From Pseudoxanthomonas suwonensis (GTDB taxonomy: Bacteria; Pseudomonadota; Gammaproteobacteria; Xanthomonadales; Xanthomonadaceae), in NCBI RefSeq assembly GCF_010093235.1, contig NZ_PDWP01000010.1, positions 51,455-115,454 on the forward strand: DNA of 64,000 nucleotides. The letters are read 5' to 3'. The position numbers and the translations under genes were made by a program. The notes under the pieces were generated by a model that worked only from the letters and a program-made list of their open reading frames with translations, had not been told where the DNA came from and made no database searches. This document shows, one piece after another, positions 18,120 through 27,030 of the stretch (position 1 is the first letter of the stretch; the number at the start of each line of letters is the position of its first letter).

Positions 18120-19484
18120 ATGGCCGCGATCGACCTGCCCGAACTTCAGCGCCTGGACGCCGCCCACCACCTGCATCCGTTCAACGACAACGCCGCCCTG
18201 GCGAAGCGGGGTACCCGGGTGCTGGTACGCGGCGAGGGCTGCTACGTCTGGGACGCGGAGGGCAACAGGCTGCTGGACGCCTTCGCCGGCCTGTGGTGCG
18301 TGAACATCGGCTACGGCCGAAGGGAGCTGGGCCAGGCCGCGGCCAGGCAGATGGAGCAGCTGGCCTACTACAACAGCTTCTTCCAGTGCACGACCGAGCC
18401 GACCATCCGCCTGGCCGCGCAGCTGGCCGAGCTCGCTCCGGGCGACCTCAACCACGCCTTCTTCGTCAACTCCGGTTCCGAGGCCAACGACACCATCCTG
18501 CGCCTGGTGCGGCACTTCTGGGCGGTGCAGGACAAGCCGCGGAAGAACATCTTCATCGGCCGCCACAACGGCTACCACGGCACCACCGTGGCCGGCGCCA
18601 GCCTGGGCGGGATGAAGGGCATGCACGAGCAGGGCGGGCTGCCGATCCCGGACATCCACCACATCGATCCACCGTTCTGGTTCGCCGACGGCGGCGACCT
18701 GTCGGAGGAGGAGTACGGCATCGTCGCCGCCCGCCGCCTGGAGCAGAAGATCCTGGAGCTGGGGCCGGAGCGGGTGGCGGCCTTCATCGGCGAGCCGGTC
18801 ATGGGCGCCATCGGCGTGTACATCCCGCCGATGAGCTACTGGAAGGAGATCGAGCGGATCTGCCGCCAGTACGACGTGCTGCTGGTGGCCGACGAGGTGA
18901 TCTGCGGCTTCGGCCGCACCGGGCAGTGGTTCGGCAGCCAGCACTTCGGCATCCAGCCGGACGTGATGACCATCGCCAAGGGCATCACCTCCGGCTACAT
19001 CCCCCTGGGCGCGGCGCTGTTCAACGACCGCGTGGCCGGGGTGCTGAAGGACGCCGGTGGCGAGCTGGCCCACGGCGCGACCTATTCGGGCCACCCGGTG
19101 TGCGCGGCGGTGGCCCTGGAGAACCTGCGGATCATGTGCGAGGAGCGGATCGTCGAGCGCGCCCGCGAGGAGGTCGCCCCCTACCTGGCCCAGCGCTGGG
19201 CCGAGCTGGGCGGGCACCGGCTGGTGGGCGAGGCCCGCATCGTCGGGATGATGGGCGCCCTGGAGCTGGTCCCGGACAAGCGCCGGCGGGCGTTCTTCCC
19301 GGAGCGCGGCAAGGTCGGCGGCCTGTGCCGCGACACCGCCCTGCGCCACGGCCTGATCCTGCGCGCCACCTACGACTCGATGCTGCTGTCGCCGCCGCTG
19401 GTCCTGACCCGGGAACAGGTCGACGAACTGTTCGACAAGGCCTGGAAGGCCCTGGACGAGACCGCCCGGGCCATCGGCCACTGA
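18120..19484 (+). CDS. spuC: Polyamine (putrescine)-pyruvate aminotransferase, class III
   Basis: A 454-residue PLP enzyme. Visible sites are the pyridine-ring Asp in VADEVICGFGRTG, the Schiff-base Lys in MTIAKGITSG, the phosphate-cup NSGSEAND, and HNGYHGTT. It closely follows the SpuC/omega-transaminase group that moves an amino group from putrescine or related amines to pyruvate. The ATG at 18120 is preferred over GTG 18090 because GAGGAA (18105-18110) lies 9 nt before it. The combination with GS-like and hydrolase genes matches Pseudomonas spuABC. Confidence 0.9.
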   Translation: MAAIDLPELQRLDAAHHLHPFNDNAALAKRGTRVLVRGEGCYVWDAEGNRLLDAFAGLWCVNIGYGRRELGQAAARQMEQLAYYNSFFQCTTEPTIRLAAQLAELAPGDLNHAFFVNSGSEANDTILRLVRHFWAVQDKPRKNIFIGRHNGYHGTTVAGASLGGMKGMHEQGGLPIPDIHHIDPPFWFADGGDLSEEEYGIVAARRLEQKILELGPERVAAFIGEPVMGAIGVYIPPMSYWKEIERICRQYDVLLVADEVICGFGRTGQWFGSQHFGIQPDVMTIAKGITSGYIPLGAALFNDRVAGVLKDAGGELAHGATYSGHPVCAAVALENLRIMCEERIVERAREEVAPYLAQRWAELGGHRLVGEARIVGMMGALELVPDKRRRAFFPERGKVGGLCRDTALRHGLILRATYDSMLLSPPLVLTREQVDELFDKAWKALDETARAIGH

Positions 19485-19557
19485 AAAAGGGATGGGCAAA
19501 GCCCCGCGCCAGCGCTAACCTGAACCGCCTGAATCCCCTTCCTCCGAGGAACCTACG

Positions 19558-20676
19558 ATGAAGCTCCGCCTGCTCACCCTGGGCATTGCCGCCAGCCTGC
19601 TCGCCGCCTGTGGTGGCAAGGACGATGCCGCGCAGGGGCCGGGTGGCGAGGAGAAGGTCCTCAACGTCTACAACTACTCCGACTACATCGCCGAGGACAC
19701 CATCCCCGGCTTCCAGGAGCAGACCGGCATCCGCGTCACCTACGACGTCTACGACAGCGACGAGGTCCTGGAGACCAAGCTGCTGGCCGGTTCCAGCGGC
19801 TACGACGTGGTGGTCCCGACCCTGAACTTCTTCGGCCGCCAGATCCAGGCCGGCGTGTTCCTCAAGCTCGACAAGAGCAAGATCCCGAACCTGGCCAACC
19901 TCGACCCGAAGGTGATGGAGCGCATCGCCTCGCAGGATCCGGGCAACGAGTACGGCGTGCCGTACATGATGGGCACCACCGGCATCGGCTACAACGTCGA
20001 CAAGATCACCGAAGCGTTCGGCTCCACCGAGATCGCCGACAGCTGGGACATCGTGTTCAAGCCGGAGAACATCTCGAAGCTGAAGGACTGCGGCGTGACC
20101 CTGCTGGACACCCCGGCGGACATGCTCCCCATCGCGCTGCACTACCTGGGCGAGGATCCGCACAGCTCCGACCCGGAGAAGTTGCAGAAGGCCGCCGACC
20201 TGATCAAGTCGATCCGCCCGTACGTGCAGAATTTCCATTCCAGCCAGTACGTCAGCTCGCTGGCCAACGGCAGCACCTGCCTGGCGGTGGGCTGGTCGGG
20301 TGACATCATCCAGGCCCGCGACCGCGCCGAGGAAGCCGAGAACGGCGTCAACGTCGCCTACTCGATCCCGAAGGAAGGCGCCCCGCAGTGGTTCGACATG
20401 CTGGCCATCCCGGCCGATGCGAAGCACCCGGAGAACGCGTACGCGTTCATCAACTACCTGCTCGAGCCGCAGGTGGCCGCCAACAACACCAATTACATCC
20501 ACTACGCCAACCCGGTGAGCGCCGCCACGCCGCTGGTGGACGAGGAGATCCGCAACGATCCCACGATCTACCCGCCGGAGGACGTGGCCGCGAAGATGTT
20601 CACCTACGCGATCAACTCGCCGGAAACGGACAAGCTGTACACGCGGCTCTGGACGGAGATCAAGACCGGCCGCTGA
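19558..20676 (+). CDS. spuD: Polyamine ABC transporter substrate-binding lipoprotein, copy 1
   Basis: A 372-residue periplasmic binding protein of the PotF/SpuD family. It has a lipoprotein signal ending LLAAC (Cys17 in SLLAACGG), then LNVYNYSDYIAEDTIPGF, the family opening whose Trp/Tyr and Asp residues bind diamines. Here position WS of the paralogue is YS. The motif VGWSGDIIQARDRA is also conserved. It lies 73 nt after spuC and is followed by a strong hairpin terminator. By gene order it equals Pseudomonas SpuD (putrescine-preferring); preference here is unproven. Confidence 0.88.
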   Translation: MKLRLLTLGIAASLLAACGGKDDAAQGPGGEEKVLNVYNYSDYIAEDTIPGFQEQTGIRVTYDVYDSDEVLETKLLAGSSGYDVVVPTLNFFGRQIQAGVFLKLDKSKIPNLANLDPKVMERIASQDPGNEYGVPYMMGTTGIGYNVDKITEAFGSTEIADSWDIVFKPENISKLKDCGVTLLDTPADMLPIALHYLGEDPHSSDPEKLQKAADLIKSIRPYVQNFHSSQYVSSLANGSTCLAVGWSGDIIQARDRAEEAENGVNVAYSIPKEGAPQWFDMLAIPADAKHPENAYAFINYLLEPQVAANNTNYIHYANPVSAATPLVDEEIRNDPTIYPPEDVAAKMFTYAINSPETDKLYTRLWTEIKTGR

Positions 20677-20687
20677 GCCGGTCGCCA

Positions 20688-20715
20688 GGCGCCGCCCCGG
20701 GGCGGCGCCGGTTTT
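20688..20715 (+). terminator. Intrinsic terminator between the two polyamine-binding-protein genes
   Basis: A perfect 22-nt palindrome starts GGCGCCGCCCC at 20688 and is followed by GG and four T residues (20712-20715). It lies 12 nt after the first binding-protein gene. It should reduce read-through from spuABCD into spuEFGH, or stabilise the upstream mRNA. Confidence 0.75.
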
Positions 20716-20827
20716 CGCATCCGTCGGAGAGCCGCGGCCTTGGCGGGACCGCAGCCGGAGCGATCCGGCTGTCGTCCGGCCATGGTGCCGGGGATCACCA
20801 CAGGCCCTGCGGGGCAAAGGGGATGCG

Positions 20828-21958
20828 ATGGGTACGTGCAAGGCGGGTTTGCTTGGCTGTCTGGTGGTGCTCGGGCTTGCCGCATGCGGCCGGTCCGGGG
20901 AATCCGGCGAGGAGGCGACGAAGCCCTCCGGTGCCGGGGTAGTGCATGTGTACAACTGGTCCGACTACATCGCCGACGACACCGTCCCCGGATTCGAGCG
21001 GGAGACGGGGATCAAGGTCACCTACGGCATGTTCGACAGCAACGAGCTGCTGGAGGCCAAGCTGCTGGCCGGCGGCTCGGGCTTCGACGTGGTCGTGCCC
21101 TCCCTGCAGTTCCTCGGCCGCCAGATCCAGGCCGGCGTTTTCCAGCCGCTGGACAAGTCGCGGCTGACGAACTACGGCGGGCTGGACCCGGCGCTGATGG
21201 AGCGCATCGCCATCCAGGACCCGGGCAACCAGTACGCCGTGCCTTACCTGTGGGGCACCACGGGGCTGGGCTACAACGTCGACAAGGTGGTCGAGGCCTT
21301 CGGCACCGCCGAGGTAGCCGATAGCTGGGACCTGCTGTTCAAGCCGGAGAACGTGTCGAAGCTGGCGCACTGCGGCGTGATGCTGCTGGATACGCCCACC
21401 GAGGTCATCCCGGCCGCGCTCAACTACCTGGGCGAGGACCCGAACAGCACCGACCCGGAGGTGATCCGCAAGGGCGCCGCGCTGGTCGCGTCGATCCGGC
21501 CCTACATCCGCACCTTCCACTCCAGCCAGTACATCGACGCCCTGGCCAACGGCAGCGCCTGCCTGGTGCTGGGCTGGTCCGGCGACATCCTGCAGGCCCG
21601 CGACCGCGCCGTGGAATCCGGCAACGGTATCAAGGTCGCCTACTCGATCCCGAAGGAAGGCGCGCCGCTGTTCTTCGACATGCTCGCCATCCCGAAGGAC
21701 GCGAAGAACATCGACCAGGCCTACGCCTTCATCGACTACCTGCTGCGCCCGGACGTGGCGGCGGCCAACACCAACTACGTCAGCTTCCCCAACCCGGTGC
21801 CGGCCTCGCTGGAGCAGGTGGACGACGGGATCCGCAATGACCCGACCATCTACCCGCCGCCGGAAGTGGTCGGGAAGCTGTTCATGCTGGCGGTGATCCC
21901 GCCAGAGGTGGACCGCCTGTACACCCGGATCTGGACCGAACTGAAGAGCGGCCGTTAG
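20828..21958 (+). CDS. spuE: Polyamine ABC transporter substrate-binding lipoprotein, copy 2
   Basis: A 376-residue paralogue of the preceding protein. The lipobox is LAAC (VLGLAACGRSG), and the mature part opens VHVYNWSDYIADDTVPGF with the classical Trp of the PotF/SpuD/SpuE pocket. Most differences from copy 1 are conservative, for example LGWSGDILQARDRAVESGNG against VGWSGDIIQARDRAEEAENG. Two binding proteins with one ABC core suggests different polyamine preference, as with SpuD (putrescine) and SpuE (spermidine) in Pseudomonas. The ATG at 20828 follows a GGGG-rich site. Confidence 0.88.
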   Translation: MGTCKAGLLGCLVVLGLAACGRSGESGEEATKPSGAGVVHVYNWSDYIADDTVPGFERETGIKVTYGMFDSNELLEAKLLAGGSGFDVVVPSLQFLGRQIQAGVFQPLDKSRLTNYGGLDPALMERIAIQDPGNQYAVPYLWGTTGLGYNVDKVVEAFGTAEVADSWDLLFKPENVSKLAHCGVMLLDTPTEVIPAALNYLGEDPNSTDPEVIRKGAALVASIRPYIRTFHSSQYIDALANGSACLVLGWSGDILQARDRAVESGNGIKVAYSIPKEGAPLFFDMLAIPKDAKNIDQAYAFIDYLLRPDVAAANTNYVSFPNPVPASLEQVDDGIRNDPTIYPPPEVVGKLFMLAVIPPEVDRLYTRIWTELKSGR

Positions 21959-21972
21959 GCTGCGCCCTGATT

Positions 21973-22012
21973 GCAGGTGCGGGTCGCCGCCGGCGGCCCG
22001 CCCCCCACCTGC
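21973..22012 (+). other. GC-rich hairpin between spuE and spuF
   Basis: Outer arms GCAGGTG (21973-21979) and CACCTGC (22006-22012) enclose an inner CGGG/CCCG stem. There is no T-tract, and the structure ends 14 nt before the spuF ATG. It looks like an mRNA-stability or partial-attenuation element that lets the binding protein be made in excess of the ABC core. Confidence 0.5.
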
Positions 22013-22026
22013 CCAATGGAGTAGAC

Positions 22027-23166
22027 ATGGCGTCAAGCCCCGAACGCGCTAACCCGACCCTCGCCGCCGCCGGCGAGCAGGGCGGCTACCTGCGCATCGA
22101 GAACGTGCGCAAGGAATTCGACGGCTTCGTCGCCGTGGACGATGTCAGCCTGGACATCCGCAAGGGCGAGATCTTCGCCCTGCTGGGCGGCTCCGGCAGC
22201 GGCAAGTCCACCCTGCTGCGCTGCCTGGCCGGTTTCGAGCGGCCGACCCGCGGCCGGATCGTGCTGGACGGGGAGGTCATGAACGAGCAGCCCCCGTACG
22301 AGCGGCCGATCAACATGATGTTCCAGTCCTACGCCCTGTTCCCGCACATGACCGTCGAGCAGAACATCGCCTTCGGCCTCAAGCAGGACGGCCTGTCCCG
22401 CGATGCCATCCGCAAGCGGGTAGGGGAGATGCTGGAGCTGGTGCAGCTGGGCAAGCTGGCCAGGCGCAAGCCGCACCAGCTGTCCGGCGGCCAGCAGCAG
22501 CGCGTGGCCCTGGCCCGCTCCCTGGCCAAGGGGCCGAAGCTGCTGCTGCTGGACGAGCCGATGGGTGCGCTGGACAAGAAGCTGCGCTCGCGCATGCAGC
22601 TGGAGCTGGTCAACATCATCGAGTCCTCCGGGGTGACCTGCGTGATGGTCACCCACGACCAGGAGGAGGCGATGACCATGGCCAGCCGCATCGCGCTGAT
22701 GGACCAGGGCTGGATCCAGCAGGTCGGCAAGCCGGACGAGATCTACGAGCAGCCGGCCAACCGCTTCGCCGCCGAGTTCATCGGTTCGGTCAACCTGGTC
22801 GACGCGGTGATCGACGACGACCAGCCCGAGTACGTCACCCTGCGCACGCCGGCGTTCGAAGCGCCGATCTACATCGGCCACGGCATCACCGGTTTCGAGG
22901 GCCAGCCGGTGTCCTTCGCCCTGCGCCCGGAGAAGCTGGGCATCGGCAAGTCCGAGCCGGACCAGCCGTACAACAAGGCCTGCGGCACCATCGAGGACAT
23001 CGCCTATTTCGGCAGCCACTCGGTGTTCCACGTGCGCCTGCCCAGCGGCTCCAAGCTGCTGGTCAACTTCGCCAACCAGCAGCGCTGGGCCAGCGACGAG
23101 CTGACCTGGAACGACGAGGTCTGGGTCTGGTGGCGCGACAGCGACGGCGTGGTGCTGCTGTCATGA
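22027..23166 (+). CDS. spuF: Polyamine ABC transporter ATP-binding protein
   Basis: A 379-residue PotG/SpuF ATPase on the cytoplasmic face of the importer. Walker A is GGSGSGKST, the signature is LSGGQQQRVALARS, Walker B is LLLLDEPMGALD, and the H-loop is MVTHDQEEAM. A C-terminal TOBE-like regulatory part follows (about 270-375). It overlaps spuG by four bases (ATGA at 23163-23166). E. coli naming would be potG. Confidence 0.93.
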   Translation: MASSPERANPTLAAAGEQGGYLRIENVRKEFDGFVAVDDVSLDIRKGEIFALLGGSGSGKSTLLRCLAGFERPTRGRIVLDGEVMNEQPPYERPINMMFQSYALFPHMTVEQNIAFGLKQDGLSRDAIRKRVGEMLELVQLGKLARRKPHQLSGGQQQRVALARSLAKGPKLLLLDEPMGALDKKLRSRMQLELVNIIESSGVTCVMVTHDQEEAMTMASRIALMDQGWIQQVGKPDEIYEQPANRFAAEFIGSVNLVDAVIDDDQPEYVTLRTPAFEAPIYIGHGITGFEGQPVSFALRPEKLGIGKSEPDQPYNKACGTIEDIAYFGSHSVFHVRLPSGSKLLVNFANQQRWASDELTWNDEVWVWWRDSDGVVLLS

Positions 23167-24074
23167 ACATGCGCGCGCTGGCCCGTTACCTGCCTTCGGG
23201 GCGCTGGGCGGTGATCGCCATCCCGTTCCTGTGGCTGTTGTTCTTCTTCGCGATCCCGTTCCTGATCGTGCTGAAGATCTCCTTCTCGCGGCTGGCCATC
23301 GCCATGCCGCCGTACACGCCGATCGTCGAGGTGGTCGACAAGGCCCTGCACCTGCGCCTGAACCTGGGCAACTACGCTGCCCTGTTCATGGACGCACAGT
23401 ACGGCCTGGCTTACCTGAGCTCGATCAGGATCGCGGTGGTCTCCACCGTGCTGTGCCTGCTGATCGGCTATCCGATGGCGTACTTCATCGCGCGGATGAA
23501 GCCGGCCACCCGCAACATCGCGCTGATGGCGGTGGTGCTGCCGTCGTGGACCTCGTTCCTGATCCGGGTCTACGCCTGGATCGGCATCCTCGACGCCAAC
23601 GGCATCCTCAACCGGTTCCTGCTGTGGACCGGGCTCATCGACGCCCCGCTGCGGATCCTCTACACCCCGACGGCGGCCTACATCGGCATCGTTTACTGCT
23701 ACCTGCCGTTCATGATCCTGCCGCTGTACGCCAACCTGGTGAAGCTGGACCACCGCCTGCTGGAGGCCGCCTACGACCTCGGCGCGCGGCCGTGGAAGGC
23801 GTTCCTGCGGATCACCCTGCCGCTGTCGCGCTCGGGCATCGTCGCCGGCTGCATGCTGGTGATGATCCCGACGGTGGGCGAGTTCGTGATCCCGGAGATG
23901 CTGGGCGGCCCGGACACCCTGATGATCGGGCGCGTGCTGTGGGGCGAGTTCTTCAACAACCGCGACTGGCCGGCCGCCTCGGCGGTGGCGATCGTGATGC
24001 TGCTCCTGCTGCTGGTGCCGATCCTGGTCTTCAACCGCGCCCAGCAGCGCACCCTGGAGGGCCGGCTGGCATGA
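23163..24074 (+). CDS. spuG: Polyamine ABC transporter permease 1
   Basis: A 303-residue inner-membrane protein, PotH/SpuG type, with six predicted helices. The cytoplasmic coupling loop is visible as EAAYDLGARPWKAFLRITLPLS, the EAA motif that docks on the ATPase. The ATG at 23163 overlaps the spuF stop; a second ATG two codons on is possible. It overlaps spuH by four bases (24071-24074). Confidence 0.92.
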   Translation: MNMRALARYLPSGRWAVIAIPFLWLLFFFAIPFLIVLKISFSRLAIAMPPYTPIVEVVDKALHLRLNLGNYAALFMDAQYGLAYLSSIRIAVVSTVLCLLIGYPMAYFIARMKPATRNIALMAVVLPSWTSFLIRVYAWIGILDANGILNRFLLWTGLIDAPLRILYTPTAAYIGIVYCYLPFMILPLYANLVKLDHRLLEAAYDLGARPWKAFLRITLPLSRSGIVAGCMLVMIPTVGEFVIPEMLGGPDTLMIGRVLWGEFFNNRDWPAASAVAIVMLLLLLVPILVFNRAQQRTLEGRLA

Positions 24075-24916
24075 ACGACACCGTGGGCATGCGCATGCTG
24101 CGCTGGGCGGTGCTGGTGCTCGGCTTCGCCTTCCTGTACCTGCCGATCGTGCTGCTGGTGGTGTACTCCTTCAACTCCTCGCGCCTGGCCATGGTCTGGG
24201 CCGGGTTCTCGGTGAAGTGGTACGGCGAGCTGATGCGCGACCGGCAGATGCTGGACGCGGCCTGGGTCAGCCTGCGCATCGCGTTCTGGACCGCCACCGC
24301 GGCCACCGTGATCGGCACCCTTGGCGCGATGGTGATGACCCGCTTCCGCCGCTTCCCCGGCAAGACGCTGTTCGGCGCCCTGGTCACCGCGCCGCTGGTG
24401 ATGCCGGAGGTGATCATCGGCCTGTCGATCCTGCTGATGCTGGTCTCGGTGGGCGGGGCGCTGGGCCTGCCGTCCAAGGGCATGGTCGCGATCTGGATCG
24501 CGCACGTGACCCTGACCGTGTCCTTCGTGACGGTGGTGGTGTCCTCGCGCCTGCAGGAGCTGGACCGCTCGCTGGAGGAGGCGGCCATGGACCTGGGCGC
24601 CAACCGGCTGAAGGTGTTCTTCCTGATCACCCTGCCGATCATCGCCCCGGCCCTGGTCTCCGGCTGGCTGCTGGCCTTCACCCTGTCGCTGGACGACGTG
24701 GTGATCGCCAGCTTCGTCTCGGGCCCGGAGTCGACCACCCTGCCGATCAAGATCTTCTCCTCGGTGAGGCTGGGCGTGAGCCCGAAGATCAATGCCCTGG
24801 CGACCCTGCTGATGATGGCCGTCTCGCTGGCGGCGGTGATCGGCTGGTGGCTGATGTACCGCGAGGACAAGCGGCGCCAGCGCGACATGCAGCTGGCCCT
24901 GCAGGACAATTCCTGA
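24071..24916 (+). CDS. spuH: Polyamine ABC transporter permease 2
   Basis: A 281-residue inner-membrane permease, PotI/SpuH type, partner of SpuG. The coupling motif is EEAAMDLGANRLKVFFLITL, followed by SLDDVVIASFVSGPESTTLP, a stretch typical of the family. The last gene of the spu operon; the following 120 nt show no obvious terminator before the pirin gene. Confidence 0.92.
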   Translation: MNDTVGMRMLRWAVLVLGFAFLYLPIVLLVVYSFNSSRLAMVWAGFSVKWYGELMRDRQMLDAAWVSLRIAFWTATAATVIGTLGAMVMTRFRRFPGKTLFGALVTAPLVMPEVIIGLSILLMLVSVGGALGLPSKGMVAIWIAHVTLTVSFVTVVVSSRLQELDRSLEEAAMDLGANRLKVFFLITLPIIAPALVSGWLLAFTLSLDDVVIASFVSGPESTTLPIKIFSSVRLGVSPKINALATLLMMAVSLAAVIGWWLMYREDKRRQRDMQLALQDNS

Positions 24917-25036
24917 AACGCTGACGGGAGATTTCAGGTTGTTGTTCTGCCATTGCAACGGTTCTTCGCCGCCAGCCCGGTTTCCGGCGGCGGCGTCCGG
25001 CCCCATGCTCCCGTCCAGTCCAACTGGGAGAACGCC

Positions 25037-25897
25037 ATGAGCATCCATCCGCAGGTCGAACCGGTCCGCGTGCTGCGCAAGGTCCGCGGCCTGCCCACCT
25101 CCGACGGCGCCGGCGTGCGCCTGACCCGCGTCATCGGCGGCCCGGAGCTGCCGGACCTGGACCCGTTCCTGCTGCTGGACGAGTTCGGCACCGACCGCGC
25201 CGAGGACTACATCGCCGGCTTCCCGGACCATCCGCACCGCGGCTTCGAGACCGTCACCTACATGCTCGACGGGCGCATGCGCCACCGTGACAACCACGGC
25301 AACGAAGGGCTGCTGACCTCCGGCGGCGTGCAGTGGATGACCGCCGGCCGCGGCCTGGTGCACTCGGAGATGCCGGAGCAGGAGTCCGGGCGCATGCGCG
25401 GCTTCCAGCTGTGGGTGAACCTGCCGGCGCGCGAGAAGATGACCGATCCGCGCTACCAGGAATTCGGCGCCGATCGCATCCCGGTCGCCCGTCCCGCCGC
25501 CGGCGTGGCGGAGAAGGTGATCGCCGGGCGCGTCGGCGGGGTGGAGGGCCCGATCCGGCAGCCGGCCACCGAGCCGCTTTACCTGGACATCGCCCTGGCC
25601 GCCGGCGCCGCCTGGGAATACACGCTGCCGGATGGCCACAACGCCTTCGCCTACGTCTTCGAAGGGCAGGCCACGGTGGGCGAGGGCGAGGACGCGCGCG
25701 CCCTGGACGCCAGCGAGATGGGCGTGCTGGGCGGCGGGGCACGGCTCTCCCTGCGGGCCGGCGATGCACCCGCGCGCCTGATCCTGGTGGCCGGACGCCC
25801 GCTGCGCGAACCGGTGGCCCGCTATGGTCCGTTCGTGATGAACCCCCGCCAGGAGCTCATGCAGGCCTTCGTCGACTTCCAGGAAGGCCGGTTCTAG
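25037..25897 (+). CDS. Pirin family protein
   Basis: A 286-residue bicupin. The first cupin holds the iron-ligand pattern: FPDHPHRGFETVTYML, HRDNHGN, and LVHSEMPE. Pirins are non-haem iron proteins; some have quercetinase activity and others regulate enzymes. The closing segment YGPFVMNPRQELMQAFVDFQ is typical. The ATG at 25037 follows GGGAGAACGCC; an upstream TTG extension is unlikely. It is separate from the spu operon by 120 nt and probably unrelated to it. Confidence 0.88.
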   Translation: MSIHPQVEPVRVLRKVRGLPTSDGAGVRLTRVIGGPELPDLDPFLLLDEFGTDRAEDYIAGFPDHPHRGFETVTYMLDGRMRHRDNHGNEGLLTSGGVQWMTAGRGLVHSEMPEQESGRMRGFQLWVNLPAREKMTDPRYQEFGADRIPVARPAAGVAEKVIAGRVGGVEGPIRQPATEPLYLDIALAAGAAWEYTLPDGHNAFAYVFEGQATVGEGEDARALDASEMGVLGGGARLSLRAGDAPARLILVAGRPLREPVARYGPFVMNPRQELMQAFVDFQEGRF

Positions 25898-25940
25898 GCG
25901 CAGTGGGCGGCGTCCGGCGCGTGCGCCGGCGCCGCCCGGT

Positions 25941-26363
25941 TCAGTACAGCGGCAGCTTGCGGGCCAGGTCCATCGCCCGCCGCAGCTGGTCCGGATCGTT
26001 GGCGTCCAGCCAGATCTGGGCATAGCGGTTCTTGCCCAGCTCGATCACGGTGATCCGCTTCTCGGCCGCGCCGGGCTGGGCGATCTCCGGGCGATACCAG
26101 TGCACCTCGTGGTTGCCGACCCTGCCTTCCTCGACGCGGTTGCGGCGGCGCGGATTCAGCTTGGGCTCGGTGCTGAACATCACCCCGAGCAGCTGGGTGC
26201 CTTCCGCATCGATCGCGCGGCAGACCTTGAAGTCCGAGCCACCGCTTTCCTCCCACGCCAGCTCCGTGTTCTGCGGCAGGGGCGGGCAGGCCTCGGCGGC
26301 CATTGCGCTGGAAGTGACGGCGATGCCCAGCACCAGGCCGAGCGTGTTGATCTTCTTTTTCAT
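25941..26363 (-). CDS. Exported hypothetical protein
   Basis: A 140-residue protein with a clear Sec signal peptide, MKKKINTLGLVLGIAVTSSAMAAEA, likely cut after AMA or MAA. The mature part has two cysteines (ACPPLP and FKVCRAI) that could form a disulphide, and ends LDANDPDQLRRAMDLARKLPLY. I do not recognise the family. The ATG at 26361-26363 fits the signal peptide. It is convergent with the pirin gene (43-nt gap). Confidence 0.65.
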   Translation of the reverse strand: MKKKINTLGLVLGIAVTSSAMAAEACPPLPQNTELAWEESGGSDFKVCRAIDAEGTQLLGVMFSTEPKLNPRRRNRVEEGRVGNHEVHWYRPEIAQPGAAEKRITVIELGKNRYAQIWLDANDPDQLRRAMDLARKLPLY

Positions 26364-26558
26364 CGAAGCGTCGTCCCCAAGGTGGCCGCGTACGCGGCCC
26401 GTGGCTTGACCGGCTTGCCGGCCCACGACGGCGGGGCCATGCGGCGCTGCGAGGCGCCGGCAACCGGTGCGTTTCCCCTGTCGCCGCAGAACTCCCCACG
26501 GCGACGCTCCCGGGGGAGACCTTAACGCGCACCGGCAGCCGGATGCAAACCGCCCGGG

Positions 26559-27029
26559 TTAGAAGTTTCTTTGGAAATCAAAGCTGTAGCGTCGTCCATC
26601 GGCATCGACCTGGACATCCACCCGGATCACGTCGCGCTCGCCCACGTCGACCAGGCCCACATGGTCGACGTAGTCGCCGCTGCGGATCTGCCGCATCGCC
26701 ACCTCCTGGCGGCGTCCGGACAGGTCGCGTGCCTGGGCGCGGACCTCGCCCGTGGCGGGACTCTCGTCGCCGCCGTCCCCGTTGCGCAGGGCAACCAGCA
26801 GCAGGGCCTTGCCGGCCGAGCGCTCGATGCCATAGCCGCGCGCCACCGCCGGGTCGAGGGACAGGGTGGGCAGCAGGGTGTAGCGGGCGCGCAGCGACCC
26901 CTGCAGTTCCGCCACCGCGGGGGCGGGTGGCACGAACTGCGCCGCCTGCGGCGCCTGGCCGCCGGAGCAGGCGCCCAGCAGCGGCAGCAGGACGGCGCAG
27001 GCCAGGGGCCGGATATGCCTGGGATCCAT
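26559..27029 (-). CDS. DUF4426-like lipoprotein
   Basis: A 156-residue protein with a lipobox signal (LLPLLGAC, Cys21). The mature part is beta-rich (LRARYTLLPTLSLDPAVARGYGIERSAGKALLLVALRN), which fits DUF4426. That family is typically found next to proC/yggS in gammaproteobacteria, as it is here: it follows proC by 1 nt. The role is unknown. The yggT gene that often sits in this cluster is absent. Confidence 0.7.
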   Translation of the reverse strand: MDPRHIRPLACAVLLPLLGACSGGQAPQAAQFVPPAPAVAELQGSLRARYTLLPTLSLDPAVARGYGIERSAGKALLLVALRNGDGGDESPATGEVRAQARDLSGRRQEVAMRQIRSGDYVDHVGLVDVGERDVIRVDVQVDADGRRYSFDFQRNF

Positions 27030-27030
27030 C

